From contig CAWGGG010000003.1 in NCBI GenBank assembly GCA_963822145.1, positions 141,010 to 205,009 of the forward strand: 64,000 bases of DNA. Direction: 5' to 3'. Below the pieces are notes generated by a model. That model was not told the origin of the DNA, made no database searches, and saw nothing but the letters and a program-made list of their open reading frames with translations. The position numbers and the translations under genes were made by a program. The stretch is from UBA5072 sp963822145 (lineage in GTDB: Bacteria > Bacteroidota > Bacteroidia > Bacteroidales > UBA10428). Shown in pieces: positions 18,505 through 27,722 of this stretch (the first letter of the stretch is position 1; each line of letters starts with the position of its first letter).

Positions 18505-21480
18505 ATGGCCAAAACCGTTGAAGAAAACCACATAGAAACCTACTACTTCTCTGACACCTCTTTTAACCTGCTGATGCAGAACCGTATCCGCAAGGTTCTG
18601 GTGATCTGCAGCAGCTATGATTTTTTTATGTTGGAGGAGGATGGTCGCATCGACGAGCAGATCTTCAATGAATATGTTTCCCTGAATCTCCGGTATCCGC
18701 CGGTTTTTATTCATGCTGATTCCGCAAGAAAAGCTATGAATATTCTGGAAAACGACAGAATCGACCTGATCATTGAAATGCTCAGTATAGGTGATGTGGA
18801 TACCTTTGCCCTGGCACGCCAGTTAAAAGAGAAGCATCCGAAAATCCCCATTGTAGTGCTCACGCACTTCTCCAGGGAAGTGTCGCTTAAACTGGAAAAT
18901 GAGGACCTCAGCGCCATTGATTATGTTTTTTGCTGGTTGGGAAACAGTGATCTCCTGCTGGCGATTATCAAACTGATCGAAGACCGGATGAACGCCGATT
19001 TCGATATACAGGAGGTGGGCGTCCAGGCTATCCTGCTTATCGAGGATTCGGTGCGGTATATTTCGGCTTTCCTGCCGGTATTGTACAAAGTGGTGCTGGA
19101 ACAATCGATGGAATTTATGAAAGAGGCCCTGAATGAGCACCAGAAGATGCTAAGGCGCAGGGGCCGGCCCAAAATACTGCTGGCTCAAAACTATACCGAC
19201 GCCCTGGGAATCTACCGAAAGTTCAGGCACAACATCATGGGCATCATTTCCGATGTCAGCTTCAAAATGACTTCGAACCGGAAGGATCCCAAAATTCTGG
19301 GCGGTATCGAGCTCTGCAGGCTTGTCAAGTCCGAAGACAGGAACATTCCTTTTCTGCTCCAGTCATCCGACCTGTCCAATGAGCAGTACGCCCTGGAATT
19401 CAGCACCGGTTTCCTGCACAAATATTCCAAGAATCTATCAAAGGATTTGAAGGACTATATCTTAAAAAACTTTGGCTTTGGGGAGTTTGTTTTCAGAGAC
19501 CCCAAAACCCTGGAAGAGCATTGCGTCGCTGCCAACCTGCGTGATTTGCAGCAGTTGATCATGACTGTGCCCGATGACATTCTCATATACCATACCCAGC
19601 GCGATGACATTTCCAAATGGCTCAATGCCCGTGCCCTCTTCCCCATAGCCCAGATCTTCAAACCTGTGAAACGGGAAGATTTCAAATCGCTTGATGATGT
19701 CAGAAAGTACATCTATAAAGCCATCTCTACCTTCCGCACCAATAAGGCCAAGGGCGTGATTGCTGAATTCGACCGGCACCTTTACGATGAATATGTAGGA
19801 TTTTCAAGGATCGGCGAAGGTTCTATCGGAGGAAAGGCCAGGGGACTTGCATTCTTCAACAGCTTCCTGAATAGCAACCAGTTCTTCGATAAGTTCCCAA
19901 AAGTGACTATATCCATTCCGCATACGGTTGTTCTAAGCACCGAGGTATTTGACGAGTTCATGCAGGAAAACGATCTGTATCGTATTGCTGCCTCAGGCCT
20001 CACCGACGAGGAGATCTCCAAGGTATTTGTAAATGCCCGTTTACCGGAGCATATTTATCAGGACCTGGGAAGTGTTATCCTGCAGGCCTGTCATCCCATC
20101 GCCGTACGTTCGTCCAGTAAACTTGAAGATTCTTATTATCAACCCTTTGCAGGTATTTACAATACTTATATGATACCGGTGGTACCCGTTAAATCACTTG
20201 CCATCCGCATGCTTGAAACTGCCATCAAATGTGTTTATGCTTCCGTGTTTTTCAGAGCCAGCAAGGCTTACGCCCTGGCTACCTCCAACCTCATCGATGA
20301 GGAAAAAATGGGCATAATAATCCAGGAAGTCTGCGGAAAACAGTACGGTGATCGATTCTACCCCGCGATATCCGGTGTAGCCCGCTCCATCAACTTTTAT
20401 CCGGTTAGTCCGGAAAAAGCGCAGGATGGAATAGCCACCATTGCTTTTGGTTTGGGTAAACTGATCGCAGAAGGCGGCGTGGGTCTCCGTTTCTCTCCCC
20501 TGTACCCTAAAAAGATCATGCAGTTGTCCAACCCCGACCTGGCGGTAAGGTCCACCCAGAAGTACTTCTATGCCCTGGACATGAATCCGGATAAGTTCGT
20601 ACCATCTCCGGATGATAAGGTGAATCTGCTCAAACTCGCCGTTGCTGATGCCGAAGCCGATGGCACCCTGAACCTGGCTGCATCGGTGTACGATCATGAG
20701 AACAACATGATCCGGGATGGATTTGATCACCCCGGAAAAAAAATCATCACCTTTTCCAATGTGCTGAATCATGGAAGCTTCCCCCTGGCCGAGATCCTTG
20801 AAAATTTGCTGCAATTGGGCCAGCAGGCAATGAATAACCCTGTGGAAATTGAATTTGCCGTTGATACGGATGCCTCGGGCAAAATCCTGCAGCAGTTCAG
20901 TCTGCTGCAGATACGTCCCATCGTTGTAAATGAACAAAGCATCAATTTCCGGATCGAGAACATTGATGAAAATGACGTGATCATTTATTCCGAAAAAGCC
21001 CTGGGGAATGGTATATATTCCAATATTTCCGATGTTGTTTATGTAAAACCTGATGTTTTCAGGCCCGCTGACAGCCTTAAAATTGCACAGGAACTGGAAA
21101 AAATAAATGAACAGTTTGTGAGGGAACAGCGTCCCTACCTGCTGGTAGGACCCGGCCGCTGGGGATCCAGCGATCCCTGGCTCGGAATTCCCATAAAATG
21201 GGCACACATCTCTGCTGCCCGGGTGATTGTTGAATCAGGGCTGGAGCATTTCCGGGTGGATCCCAGTCAGGGTACCCATTTTTTTCACAACCTGACTACT
21301 TTTGGTGTGGGATATCTTACCGTTAATCCTTTTATGCACGACGGGATCTTCAATGTTGAATACCTCGATAGTCGACCGGCAGCGCAGGAAACAGTTTACC
21401 TCAGGCACATCCGCTTTGAACGTCCCATGAAGATTGAGATTGATGGGAAAACCAATAAGGCCGTAGTTTATAAACCTTAA
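18505..21480 (+). CDS. Receiver-like plus PEP-synthase-type ATP-grasp protein
   Basis: 991 residues. The first 330 hold two response-regulator-like regions (KVLVICSSYDFFMLEEDGR to about residue 165; KILLAQNYTDALGIYRKF to about residue 330). The PPDK N-terminal ATP-grasp domain follows from about residue 433 (FSRIGEGSIGGKARGLAFFN), with HPIAVRSSSKLEDSYYQPFA and a C-terminal VGPGRWGSSDPWLGIPIKWA. The phosphohistidine swivel domain (TSGGxTCHAAI) and PEP-binding barrel of true PEP synthase are missing, so conversion of pyruvate to PEP is unlikely from this protein alone. Annotation pipelines often name it PEP synthase. It may be a phosphotransfer or signalling enzyme; this is inference. It is monocistronic. 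Confidence 0.8.
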   Translation: MAKTVEENHIETYYFSDTSFNLLMQNRIRKVLVICSSYDFFMLEEDGRIDEQIFNEYVSLNLRYPPVFIHADSARKAMNILENDRIDLIIEMLSIGDVDTFALARQLKEKHPKIPIVVLTHFSREVSLKLENEDLSAIDYVFCWLGNSDLLLAIIKLIEDRMNADFDIQEVGVQAILLIEDSVRYISAFLPVLYKVVLEQSMEFMKEALNEHQKMLRRRGRPKILLAQNYTDALGIYRKFRHNIMGIISDVSFKMTSNRKDPKILGGIELCRLVKSEDRNIPFLLQSSDLSNEQYALEFSTGFLHKYSKNLSKDLKDYILKNFGFGEFVFRDPKTLEEHCVAANLRDLQQLIMTVPDDILIYHTQRDDISKWLNARALFPIAQIFKPVKREDFKSLDDVRKYIYKAISTFRTNKAKGVIAEFDRHLYDEYVGFSRIGEGSIGGKARGLAFFNSFLNSNQFFDKFPKVTISIPHTVVLSTEVFDEFMQENDLYRIAASGLTDEEISKVFVNARLPEHIYQDLGSVILQACHPIAVRSSSKLEDSYYQPFAGIYNTYMIPVVPVKSLAIRMLETAIKCVYASVFFRASKAYALATSNLIDEEKMGIIIQEVCGKQYGDRFYPAISGVARSINFYPVSPEKAQDGIATIAFGLGKLIAEGGVGLRFSPLYPKKIMQLSNPDLAVRSTQKYFYALDMNPDKFVPSPDDKVNLLKLAVADAEADGTLNLAASVYDHENNMIRDGFDHPGKKIITFSNVLNHGSFPLAEILENLLQLGQQAMNNPVEIEFAVDTDASGKILQQFSLLQIRPIVVNEQSINFRIENIDENDVIIYSEKALGNGIYSNISDVVYVKPDVFRPADSLKIAQELEKINEQFVREQRPYLLVGPGRWGSSDPWLGIPIKWAHISAARVIVESGLEHFRVDPSQGTHFFHNLTTFGVGYLTVNPFMHDGIFNVEYLDSRPAAQETVYLRHIRFERPMKIEIDGKTNKAVVYKP

Positions 21481-21532
21481 TAGGGACGAGGGACGGAGAA
21501 AAAGGGACTAGGGACTAAGGGCGAGGAACAAG
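21481..21532. repeat. GGGACGA repeat directly after a stop codon (family B, copy 2a)
   Basis: AGGGACGAGGGACGGAGAAA, then AAGGGACTAGGGACTAAGGG. It begins immediately after the TAA of the PEP-synthase-like gene and is degenerate. It is the inverted counterpart of the tract at 21611-21658, so both convergent genes end in the same element read in their own direction. Confidence 0.75.
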
Positions 21533-21610
21533 AAAATGGTAAGTGCTGCTATTGGGTAAGGCCAAAATCTCCAACAATTTATATATTATATCATTCCAAA
21601 ACTCTATTTC

Positions 21611-21658
21611 ACTTGTCCCCTGTCCCTCGTCCCTTGTCCCTTGTCCCTTGTCCCTGTC
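21611..21658. repeat. GTCCCTY repeat directly after a stop codon (family B, copy 2b)
   Basis: ACTTGTCCCCTGTCCCTCGT followed by four CCCTTGT units. On the minus strand it begins at the base after the stop of the universal-stress-protein gene (21659). Period 7. Confidence 0.85.
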
Positions 21659-22576
21659 CTAATGGAACACCAGCAGCGGTATGCTGGTGTGATAAAATAG
21701 CTTCCTGGTGATATTGGGCTTAAAAAGTTTATCCACAATACTTTGACGGTGTGCTGTAAGGGAGAGAATATTGATACTCTTCTCACGGATCAGCTTATCA
21801 AGATCATCCAGCAGGTTTTTCTGGTTAATGAAGCTGTAAGTTACCTGGGTTTTTCCGTAGGACTTTCTGAAATATTCCATCAGACCTTCCATTCTGACCG
21901 TGTCCCACGATTTCGGATCGCTGCCGATATGCACGCAATGGATGTCGAGGTTAAGCTGGTCGGTTAGATTCATCAAACCTTTCAGGGTTAGAAAATCGGA
22001 TTCGTCGAAGTCGGTAACGTACAAAAGGTTCTTCAGGTTTTTCTCCCCAACGAAAGTGTATTTCTCAGGAATGGCAAGCAAAGGGAAGGCAATGCGATTA
22101 ATCACCGAAGCTGTGACGCTTCCCATGATCGAACCCATGCCCGTCCCCTTTCCCTTGGTACCCATGACCACGATATCTGGCCGGTAACTTTCACTGAACC
22201 GGACTATTTCATCCTCGGGAACTCCCGGGACTATCTCATAGCTGAATAAAACAGCTGGCATCCCGCATTCATTGACAGAGTCACGCAGACCCTTTATGAA
22301 ACTTTCAATGGTTTCTTTTTCGGTCTCTTCCAGATTGGTGGTTACTTCCTCCCTGAGTTGGGATTGCGTCTGCACGGCACCTGCGAGTTCGATCAGGTCG
22401 AAAGCAGGAGAATAGTAGGTGTGAAAAAGCTTGATTTCAGCACCCATTTTGCAGGCAATTTTAATGGCAAACCTGCACGCAAATCTTGAACATTCGGAAT
22501 AATCGACAGGTACAAGGATCCTCTGAATCTTCTGACCGCCAACAAAGGCTTCAGGAATTGAGTCTGCAGCATTCAT
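21659..22576 (-). CDS. Tandem-domain universal stress protein
   Basis: 305 residues with two UspA domains. Domain 1 (about 14-150) begins QKIQRILVPVDYSECSRFAC and contains the ATP-type motif GTKGKGTGMGSIMGSVTASV. Domain 2 (about 160-305) begins KNLLYVTDFDESDFLTLKGL and lacks the nucleotide-binding glycine pattern (SLTAHRQSIVDKLFKP). One intact and one degenerate site is usual for tandem Usp proteins. Cytoplasmic; the role in stress is inferred from the family. It converges on the ATP-grasp gene and is divergent from the desaturase gene. Confidence 0.92.
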   Translation of the reverse strand: MNAADSIPEAFVGGQKIQRILVPVDYSECSRFACRFAIKIACKMGAEIKLFHTYYSPAFDLIELAGAVQTQSQLREEVTTNLEETEKETIESFIKGLRDSVNECGMPAVLFSYEIVPGVPEDEIVRFSESYRPDIVVMGTKGKGTGMGSIMGSVTASVINRIAFPLLAIPEKYTFVGEKNLKNLLYVTDFDESDFLTLKGLMNLTDQLNLDIHCVHIGSDPKSWDTVRMEGLMEYFRKSYGKTQVTYSFINQKNLLDDLDKLIREKSINILSLTAHRQSIVDKLFKPNITRKLFYHTSIPLLVFH

Positions 22577-22734
22577 AGTAAGAACAGATTATTGGGTGAA
22601 AAGTAAGTACAATTTACAAAAAAATGAGAAGGTTTGCAAATGCCCCGAAAAATATGATTCGCCGGGAGTATCACAATAGAATAAATTGCATATTTTCGAT
22701 ACCTGATATTTTTTTGTCTTCATATTGGTTAGAC

Positions 22735-24228
22735 ATGGGTAATGAAAAAACCGCTATCGTAATCGGTGCAGGCATTGGTGGCATAACTACTGCTGTATTC
22801 CTGGCCAAAAACGGTTATCAGGTTGATGTGTATGAAAAAAACTCGGCTCCGGGGGGGCGCTGCGGACAGATCATCCGTGACGGACACCGTTTTGATGTGG
22901 GGGCAACCATTTACCTGATGCCCGGGATATATCGGAAGGTTTTTGAGGCACTGGACATAACACCGGAAGGAAGCTTTGAATCGGTACCGCTTACCACCCT
23001 ATATACCGTTTACTTTTCAGATGGTCAGCAGGTTGAATTCACAACCAGCAAGGAAAGTCTGAAGGATCAACTGGAAAAGATCGAAAAAGGAAGCTTTGAG
23101 AAATCACAGCAGTTGCAATTAGAAGGATACCGGCTTTTTCAGCTGGCGATTGACAAGCTCCTCGGGCGTAATTTTTATAAGCTCTTCGAATTTGCCACCC
23201 TTAAAAACGCCCTGCTGCTGTTGAAGCTTAAAACCTATATCCGCCATGTGGTTTATATTCGTAAATTTTTTACCAGCAAAATCTTACGAACAGTTTTTAC
23301 TTTTCAGAATATTTACGTTGGACAAAATCCTGCCCAGGCTCCTGCCCTTTTCGCCATGATTCCTGCGGCAGAACTCACCGAAGGTTCCCTGTTCCCTGTG
23401 GGCGGGATGTTCAGTATTACCCGGAAGCTGTTAACCATGGCTGAAGAACTGGGTGTCCGGTTTCACTACGATGAGCCGGTAATCAAAATTAAAATCGAGA
23501 AAGACCGTGCTGCCGGTATTGTTCTGCAAAACGGAAGTGTGATCAGGACCTCTGTTATTGTAGCCAATGCTGATCTGCCCTATGTTTACAAGGAACTGCT
23601 TCCCGATACAGGGATGGCAAAAAGACTTGAAAGACTGCAATATACCTGTTCAGCCATTGTTTTGCACTGGGGTTTGGATAAAAGGTATGCTGAATTGGGT
23701 CATCACAGTGTATTTTTATCTGAGCGCTACAGCAAAAATCTGGACAAAATCTTCAGGGAACAGTCCCTTGCTGATGATCCCAGTTTCTATGTTCATGCCC
23801 CGGTTAAGTCAGACCCTTCGGCAGCACCGGCAGGCCAGGATTCCCTGTCGGTTATAATTCCTGCAGGGCATCTCCGCAACAGCAACAATCAGAACTGGAA
23901 CGAGTTGAAGAACCAAGCCAGGGCTTCAGTAATTGCCCGCTTGAAAAAACAGGGGCTGACCGATATTGAAGAGCATATAAAATTTGAAATATGCTACCTC
24001 CCGCAAACATGGAAAAGTATCTTTAACCTTTCCAGAGGAGCTACTTTTGGAAGTCTGGGACACAGCATTTTTCAGATGGGGTACTTCCGGCCCCACAACA
24101 GGCACAAACGCTACAGGAATTTGTATTTTACCGGTGGCAGCACACATCCGGGCAACGGAATCCCTTTGGTTCTGCTTTCCGCCAAGCTGACATCCGAGCG
24201 CATCATTAAAGAGAACCCGAATGAATAA
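22735..24228 (+). CDS. crtI: Phytoene desaturase-like FAD oxidoreductase
   Basis: 497 residues from the ATG at 22735; the frame is open upstream to 22624, but the family N-terminus starts here. Dinucleotide-binding motif: TAIVIGAGIGGITTAVFLAK, then VYEKNSAPGGRCGQI. The C-terminal signature NLYFTGGSTHPGNGIPLVLL is characteristic of CrtI/CrtN-type carotenoid desaturases, which introduce double bases-conjugated bonds into phytoene or a C30 analogue. The last 8 nt overlap the synthase gene downstream, a sign of translational coupling. No cyclase or ketolase gene is adjacent, so the end product is unknown. Confidence 0.9.
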   Translation: MGNEKTAIVIGAGIGGITTAVFLAKNGYQVDVYEKNSAPGGRCGQIIRDGHRFDVGATIYLMPGIYRKVFEALDITPEGSFESVPLTTLYTVYFSDGQQVEFTTSKESLKDQLEKIEKGSFEKSQQLQLEGYRLFQLAIDKLLGRNFYKLFEFATLKNALLLLKLKTYIRHVVYIRKFFTSKILRTVFTFQNIYVGQNPAQAPALFAMIPAAELTEGSLFPVGGMFSITRKLLTMAEELGVRFHYDEPVIKIKIEKDRAAGIVLQNGSVIRTSVIVANADLPYVYKELLPDTGMAKRLERLQYTCSAIVLHWGLDKRYAELGHHSVFLSERYSKNLDKIFREQSLADDPSFYVHAPVKSDPSAAPAGQDSLSVIIPAGHLRNSNNQNWNELKNQARASVIARLKKQGLTDIEEHIKFEICYLPQTWKSIFNLSRGATFGSLGHSIFQMGYFRPHNRHKRYRNLYFTGGSTHPGNGIPLVLLSAKLTSERIIKENPNE

Positions 24229-25141
24229 GGAATATCAAATCCTGTTCGATAAGATCGACTTCAAAAGGATCATTGACCATCCCAATATCCTGATAGCAGC
24301 CGCTTTCTGGGAGGAGGACCGCTACCTGGCAGCAAAAACATGCTACAGGTATATGCGAGCGATCGACGATCTGATTGACTGCCATAAATCGGTTCATACC
24401 ATTATTGCCGATTCTGAAAAAGAGCAATTCATGGAGAAAGTGCAGGAGTGGATTGCCATGGCCAGGGAAGCCGGGAACGCCAATCCTGAAAAGCACGAAC
24501 TGCTGGAAACGATTCAAAGGTTTCATATACCCGTTTGGCCACTGGAAGCTTTTGCCAAATCTATGATCTATGACATTGATCACAACGGGTTCAGGACACT
24601 GGATGATTTTCTTGAATATTCACAGGGCGCATCCGTGGCACCTGCATCAATTTTCGTTCATCTGAACGGACTTACCAGGCATAACTTTGAATTCCGGCCT
24701 CCTGCCTTTGACGTCAGGTCTGCTGCAACACCCTGTGCTATTTTCAGCTACCTCGTACATATCATCCGGGATTTTCAGAAGGATCAGCTCAACAACCTCA
24801 ATTACTTTGCCGATGATATTATGTCAGATAATGGGCTAAGAGCCTCCGATCTCAGAAAGATCGCCGAAGGAGGCACTATTCCTGCCGGATTCCGGAACAT
24901 GATGGCAACCTACAGCAACCTGGCAGATAGCCACCGCAAAGACACCTATGCCATAATTGAACAGATTGCCCCCTTGCTGGAACCCAGGTACAGGCTCAGC
25001 CTGGAAATCATTTTCAATCTTTACCTGATGGTATATGAAAGGATTGATATCGAAAAGGGTAGTTTTACTGCTGAAGAGCTGAATCCCACCCCAGAAGAAA
25101 TAAAGGAGCGGGTTTACAATACTATTGTCAAGTTCAGATAG
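24221..25141 (+). CDS. Squalene/phytoene synthase family protein
   Basis: 306 residues. Head-to-head prenyl transferase fold with the first Asp-rich motif in YRYMRAIDDLIDCH (about residues 43-56) and the second in HIIRDFQKDQLNNLNYFADD (about residues 183-202). The family makes phytoene (C40), dehydrosqualene or squalene (C30); which one cannot be decided here. Overlap with the upstream desaturase gene implies carotenoid-type synthesis in one operon. It ends 6 nt before the 3' end of the convergent lipoprotein gene. Confidence 0.88.
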   Translation: MNKEYQILFDKIDFKRIIDHPNILIAAAFWEEDRYLAAKTCYRYMRAIDDLIDCHKSVHTIIADSEKEQFMEKVQEWIAMAREAGNANPEKHELLETIQRFHIPVWPLEAFAKSMIYDIDHNGFRTLDDFLEYSQGASVAPASIFVHLNGLTRHNFEFRPPAFDVRSAATPCAIFSYLVHIIRDFQKDQLNNLNYFADDIMSDNGLRASDLRKIAEGGTIPAGFRNMMATYSNLADSHRKDTYAIIEQIAPLLEPRYRLSLEIIFNLYLMVYERIDIEKGSFTAEELNPTPEEIKERVYNTIVKFR

Positions 25142-25147
25142 AGCTCC

Positions 25148-25591
25148 CTAATTCTTTGTGTACACTGCAGTAACGTGGTCAACCACCCCGCTGCCATCAT
25201 CCACAATATAGGTCCAGTTAATTTCCTGGTAATTGGAAGCAATGATTCCCGATCCTGAGATGGTATATCCGCCTTCCGCCGTTTGGCTCTCAATGTTTAG
25301 GCTCATTCCGGATATTGTAGCATATACTGCAGCGTTTATACCATAAAAATTGTCGATGATAATGCCGTTATCATTATCCGGGTCGGCAGAAATTGTAACC
25401 GCGTAAACCGAAGAAGTGGATTTGAATATTTCACTGGTCTCGTCACAGGTCCATTCCCCTTCCAGTTTGGCCACGGCAGGATTTCCGCCCAGCAAATCGT
25501 CGGCAACATCACAGGAATTCATAACCAGTAACACTCCCAGCATAATATTTACAAGCCGGGAAAAACTTAATTTATTAGCAGCGCTTATCAT
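25148..25591 (-). CDS. Small lipoprotein of unknown function
   Basis: 147 residues. The hydrophobic N-terminus (VNIMLGVLLVMNSC) ends in a lipobox-like Cys near residue 27. Acidic residues just after the Cys (DVADD) resemble the Bacteroidota lipoprotein surface-export signal, by inference. The rest is beta-rich (KLEGEWTCDETSEIFKSTSS, IIIDNFYGINAAVYATISG, GGYTISGSGIIASNYQEINW), like a lipocalin-type or Ig-like small domain. I do not recognise a family. A CAACAATCA repeat lies upstream of its start. Confidence 0.65.
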   Translation of the reverse strand: MISAANKLSFSRLVNIMLGVLLVMNSCDVADDLLGGNPAVAKLEGEWTCDETSEIFKSTSSVYAVTISADPDNDNGIIIDNFYGINAAVYATISGMSLNIESQTAEGGYTISGSGIIASNYQEINWTYIVDDGSGVVDHVTAVYTKN

Positions 25592-25624
25592 CAGTTTAAA
25601 GTTTATATTTTATCCAGATATTTC

Positions 25625-25680
25625 AACCCAACAACCACAACCATCACAACAATCACAACAATCACAACAATCACAACCAT
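25625..25680. repeat. 9-nt-period CAACAATCA repeat (family A, copy 3)
   Basis: AACCCAACAACCACAACCAT followed by repeated CACAACAAT units. One arm only; I see no complementary GTTGTG tract beside it, unlike copies 1 and 2. It lies in the divergent gap between the lipoprotein gene and lemA. Confidence 0.8.
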
Positions 25681-25804
25681 CATTATTCCCCCAAAACCAT
25701 GCCAAATTCAAAGCAATGTATTATTTTCGACGTGGTTTTGATACCTAAATTAATACGAAATAAAAAGCAAGAAGTTCGGAAACTAATCCTTTAACACACA
25801 AAAC

Positions 25805-26395
25805 ATGAAAACGAGCAGAATTGTTCTAATTGTTATCGCTGTCATAGCAGTATTATTCATTTTCAGGGGATGCCGCGGTTACAACAGCCTGGTTTCACTT
25901 CGTGAGCAGGTTAACCGCGACTGGTCGAATGTAGAAAATGTTTATCAGAGAAGGGCGGACCTGATCCCCAATTTGGTGAACACCGTAAAAGGCTACGCCG
26001 CTCATGAACAGGAAACTTTTACCAGGGTGGTTGAAGCACGATCCAAAGCAACACAGGTAACCATTGATGCAGCCAACATGACAGATGAAGACCTGAAAAG
26101 GTTCCAGGCCGCACAGGGTGAAATCAGTTCAGCACTTTCACGATTGCTTGCTATTGCCGAGAACTATCCTGATCTTAAGGCCAACCAGAATTTCCTTGAA
26201 TTGCAGTCACAGCTCGAGGGTACTGAAAACAGAATTGCAGTTGAACGCCGGAAATTCAATGAGACCGCCAATATGTACAACACGTCCATAAAACAATTCC
26301 CCACAGTGATTTTTGCCGGATGGTTCGGATTCAAAGAGAGACCTTATTTCGAAGCTGAAGCAGGCGCACAGGAAGCTCCTGTGGTGCAGTTTTAA
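25805..26395 (+). CDS. LemA family protein
   Basis: 196 residues. An N-terminal membrane anchor (IVLIVIAVIAVLFIFRGC) is followed by the LemA helical domain: SLREQVNRDWSNVENVYQRR, ADLIPNLVNTVKGYAAHEQE, and IAVERRKFNETANMYN near the end. The biochemical role is unknown. It begins a three-gene set with two TPM-domain proteins, the widespread lemA-tpm neighbourhood. The next gene starts 11 nt after its stop. Confidence 0.94.
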   Translation: MKTSRIVLIVIAVIAVLFIFRGCRGYNSLVSLREQVNRDWSNVENVYQRRADLIPNLVNTVKGYAAHEQETFTRVVEARSKATQVTIDAANMTDEDLKRFQAAQGEISSALSRLLAIAENYPDLKANQNFLELQSQLEGTENRIAVERRKFNETANMYNTSIKQFPTVIFAGWFGFKERPYFEAEAGAQEAPVVQF

Positions 26396-26406
26396 ATCAT
26401 ATACAG

Positions 26407-26853
26407 ATGAACGCATCTGATTTTTTCTCCCCGGAGGATAAGAAACTGATCGAAAAGGCCATTCTTGAAGCTGAACACAACACATCAGGAGAAATCAGGG
26501 TGCATGTGGAGACTTCCTTCAAGGGTGATATCCTTGACCGTGCCGCATCGGTTTTTGCCCTGCTGAACATGCATAAGACCAAACTGCGCAATGGGGTTTT
26601 GATCTATCTTGCCATTAGGAACAAGCAGTTTGCGGTATTGGGGGATGCCGGGATCAACCGGGTTGTTCCTGATAATTTCTGGAATACAACAAAATCTGCT
26701 ATGGAGAATCATTTCAGAAACTCTGAGTTTGCGCTGGGCCTGATCGCGGGTATTGCCCTGGCCGGCGAACAGATGAAAAAGCATTTTCCCCATCAGCAGA
26801 ATGATATTAATGAGCTTTCCAATGAAATGACTTTTGATGCCCATGAAAAATAA
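26407..26853 (+). CDS. TPM-domain protein, soluble
   Basis: 148 residues, no signal peptide. The TPM_phosphatase fold is shown by FFSPEDKKLIEKAILEAEHN, TSGEIRVHVETSF, NGVLIYLAIRNKQFAVLGDA and GINRVVPDNFW. Soluble members of this family commonly sit between lemA and a membrane TPM protein. The role is uncertain; phosphatase activity was reported for a plant relative. Its 3' end overlaps the start of the next gene by 11 nt. Confidence 0.9.
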   Translation: MNASDFFSPEDKKLIEKAILEAEHNTSGEIRVHVETSFKGDILDRAASVFALLNMHKTKLRNGVLIYLAIRNKQFAVLGDAGINRVVPDNFWNTTKSAMENHFRNSEFALGLIAGIALAGEQMKKHFPHQQNDINELSNEMTFDAHEK

Positions 26854-27649
26854 TTTCAGAGTGTCTTCATGCCTGCGCGGTTCCTTTATATGGCTGCTGT
26901 CGCTGGTGATTTCTTATTCGCTGAACGGACAGGATTTTCCGGAACCCATGGTACCGCTCAGACTGGTAAATGATTTTACCGGCTTACTGACGGAACAGCA
27001 GCAGCTCGACCTGAACAACAAATTACTGACCTTCAATAATGAAACCTCAACCCAGATTTATGTAGTAACCTACGACAGCCTTCAGGGGTTTGATATAGCA
27101 GACTATGGTGCAAGGCTCGGAGAAGAATGGGGCATCGGACAGAAGGGCAAGGACAATGGAATCCTGCTACTGGTAAGTCCGATAAACAAGAAAATTACGA
27201 TTCAGACCGGCTACGGACTCGAAGGGGCCGTTCCGGATGCCATTTGCCGAAGGCTCATTGAATCGGTCATTTTGCCCGGTTTCAGGGAAGGGAATTACTA
27301 TGCCGGCCTTGATTCCGCCACCAGTGTGTTGATGTCACTTACCCGGGGTGAGTTTACGTCAGATGATTATTTGAAGGGTAAGGGGACTGAAAGTATTCCT
27401 GTGGCCATCATCATTGTGCTGGTTATCTTTTTTATTGTATTCTCAAGTCTGATGCGTGTACGCCGAAGGTTTTATTCCCCAACGCGTTCCATACCCTGGT
27501 GGATGATGGGAACCGGCGGGTCCGGCAGCGGTGGCTGGGGCAGTTTTTCGTCGGGCAGCGGCAGTTTCGGAGGCGGCGGCAGCTTTGGTGGTTTTGGCGG
27601 AGGTGGCGGCGGCAGTTTTGGCGGTGGTGGCGCCAGCGGGGGATGGTAG
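26843..27649 (+). CDS. TPM-domain membrane protein with Gly/Ser-rich tail
   Basis: About 268 residues from the ATG at 26843; alternatives are ATG 26837 or TTG 26834. A basic start then a signal/anchor segment (GSFIWLLSLVISYSLNGQ), the TPM domain (LVNDFTGLLTEQQQLDLNNK, STQIYVVTYDSLQGFDIADY, NGILLLVSPINKKITIQTGY, GLEGAVPDAICRR), a second membrane span (VAIIIVLVIFFIVFSSL), and a low-complexity tail of G, S, F and W. This matches the YgcG layout. It overlaps the upstream TPM gene by 11 nt, so coupled translation is likely. Confidence 0.88.
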   Translation: MKNNFRVSSCLRGSFIWLLSLVISYSLNGQDFPEPMVPLRLVNDFTGLLTEQQQLDLNNKLLTFNNETSTQIYVVTYDSLQGFDIADYGARLGEEWGIGQKGKDNGILLLVSPINKKITIQTGYGLEGAVPDAICRRLIESVILPGFREGNYYAGLDSATSVLMSLTRGEFTSDDYLKGKGTESIPVAIIIVLVIFFIVFSSLMRVRRRFYSPTRSIPWWMMGTGGSGSGGWGSFSSGSGSFGGGGSFGGFGGGGGGSFGGGGASGGW

Positions 27650-27650
27650 G

Positions 27651-27722
27651 AAGAAAGATGAAAGATGGAAGATCGAAGATGGAAGATCGAAGATCGAAGA
27701 TGGAAGATCGAAGATCGAAGAT
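27651..27722. repeat. 7-nt GAAGATS tandem repeat (family D)
   Basis: AAGAAAGATGAAAGATGGAA followed by GAAGATC/GAAGATG units to 27722, period 7 with a 21-nt superperiod. It starts 2 nt after the stop of the TPM gene and occupies the 5' end of the CapA-like reading frame, where it would encode MKDGRSK, MEDRRSK, MEDRRSK. Confidence 0.9.

Noticed and set aside
20194..21207. 337-codon minus-strand frame inside the ATP-grasp gene
   Set aside because: Antisense shadow of a conserved domain; its translation is Cys-, His- and Phe-rich without family motifs.
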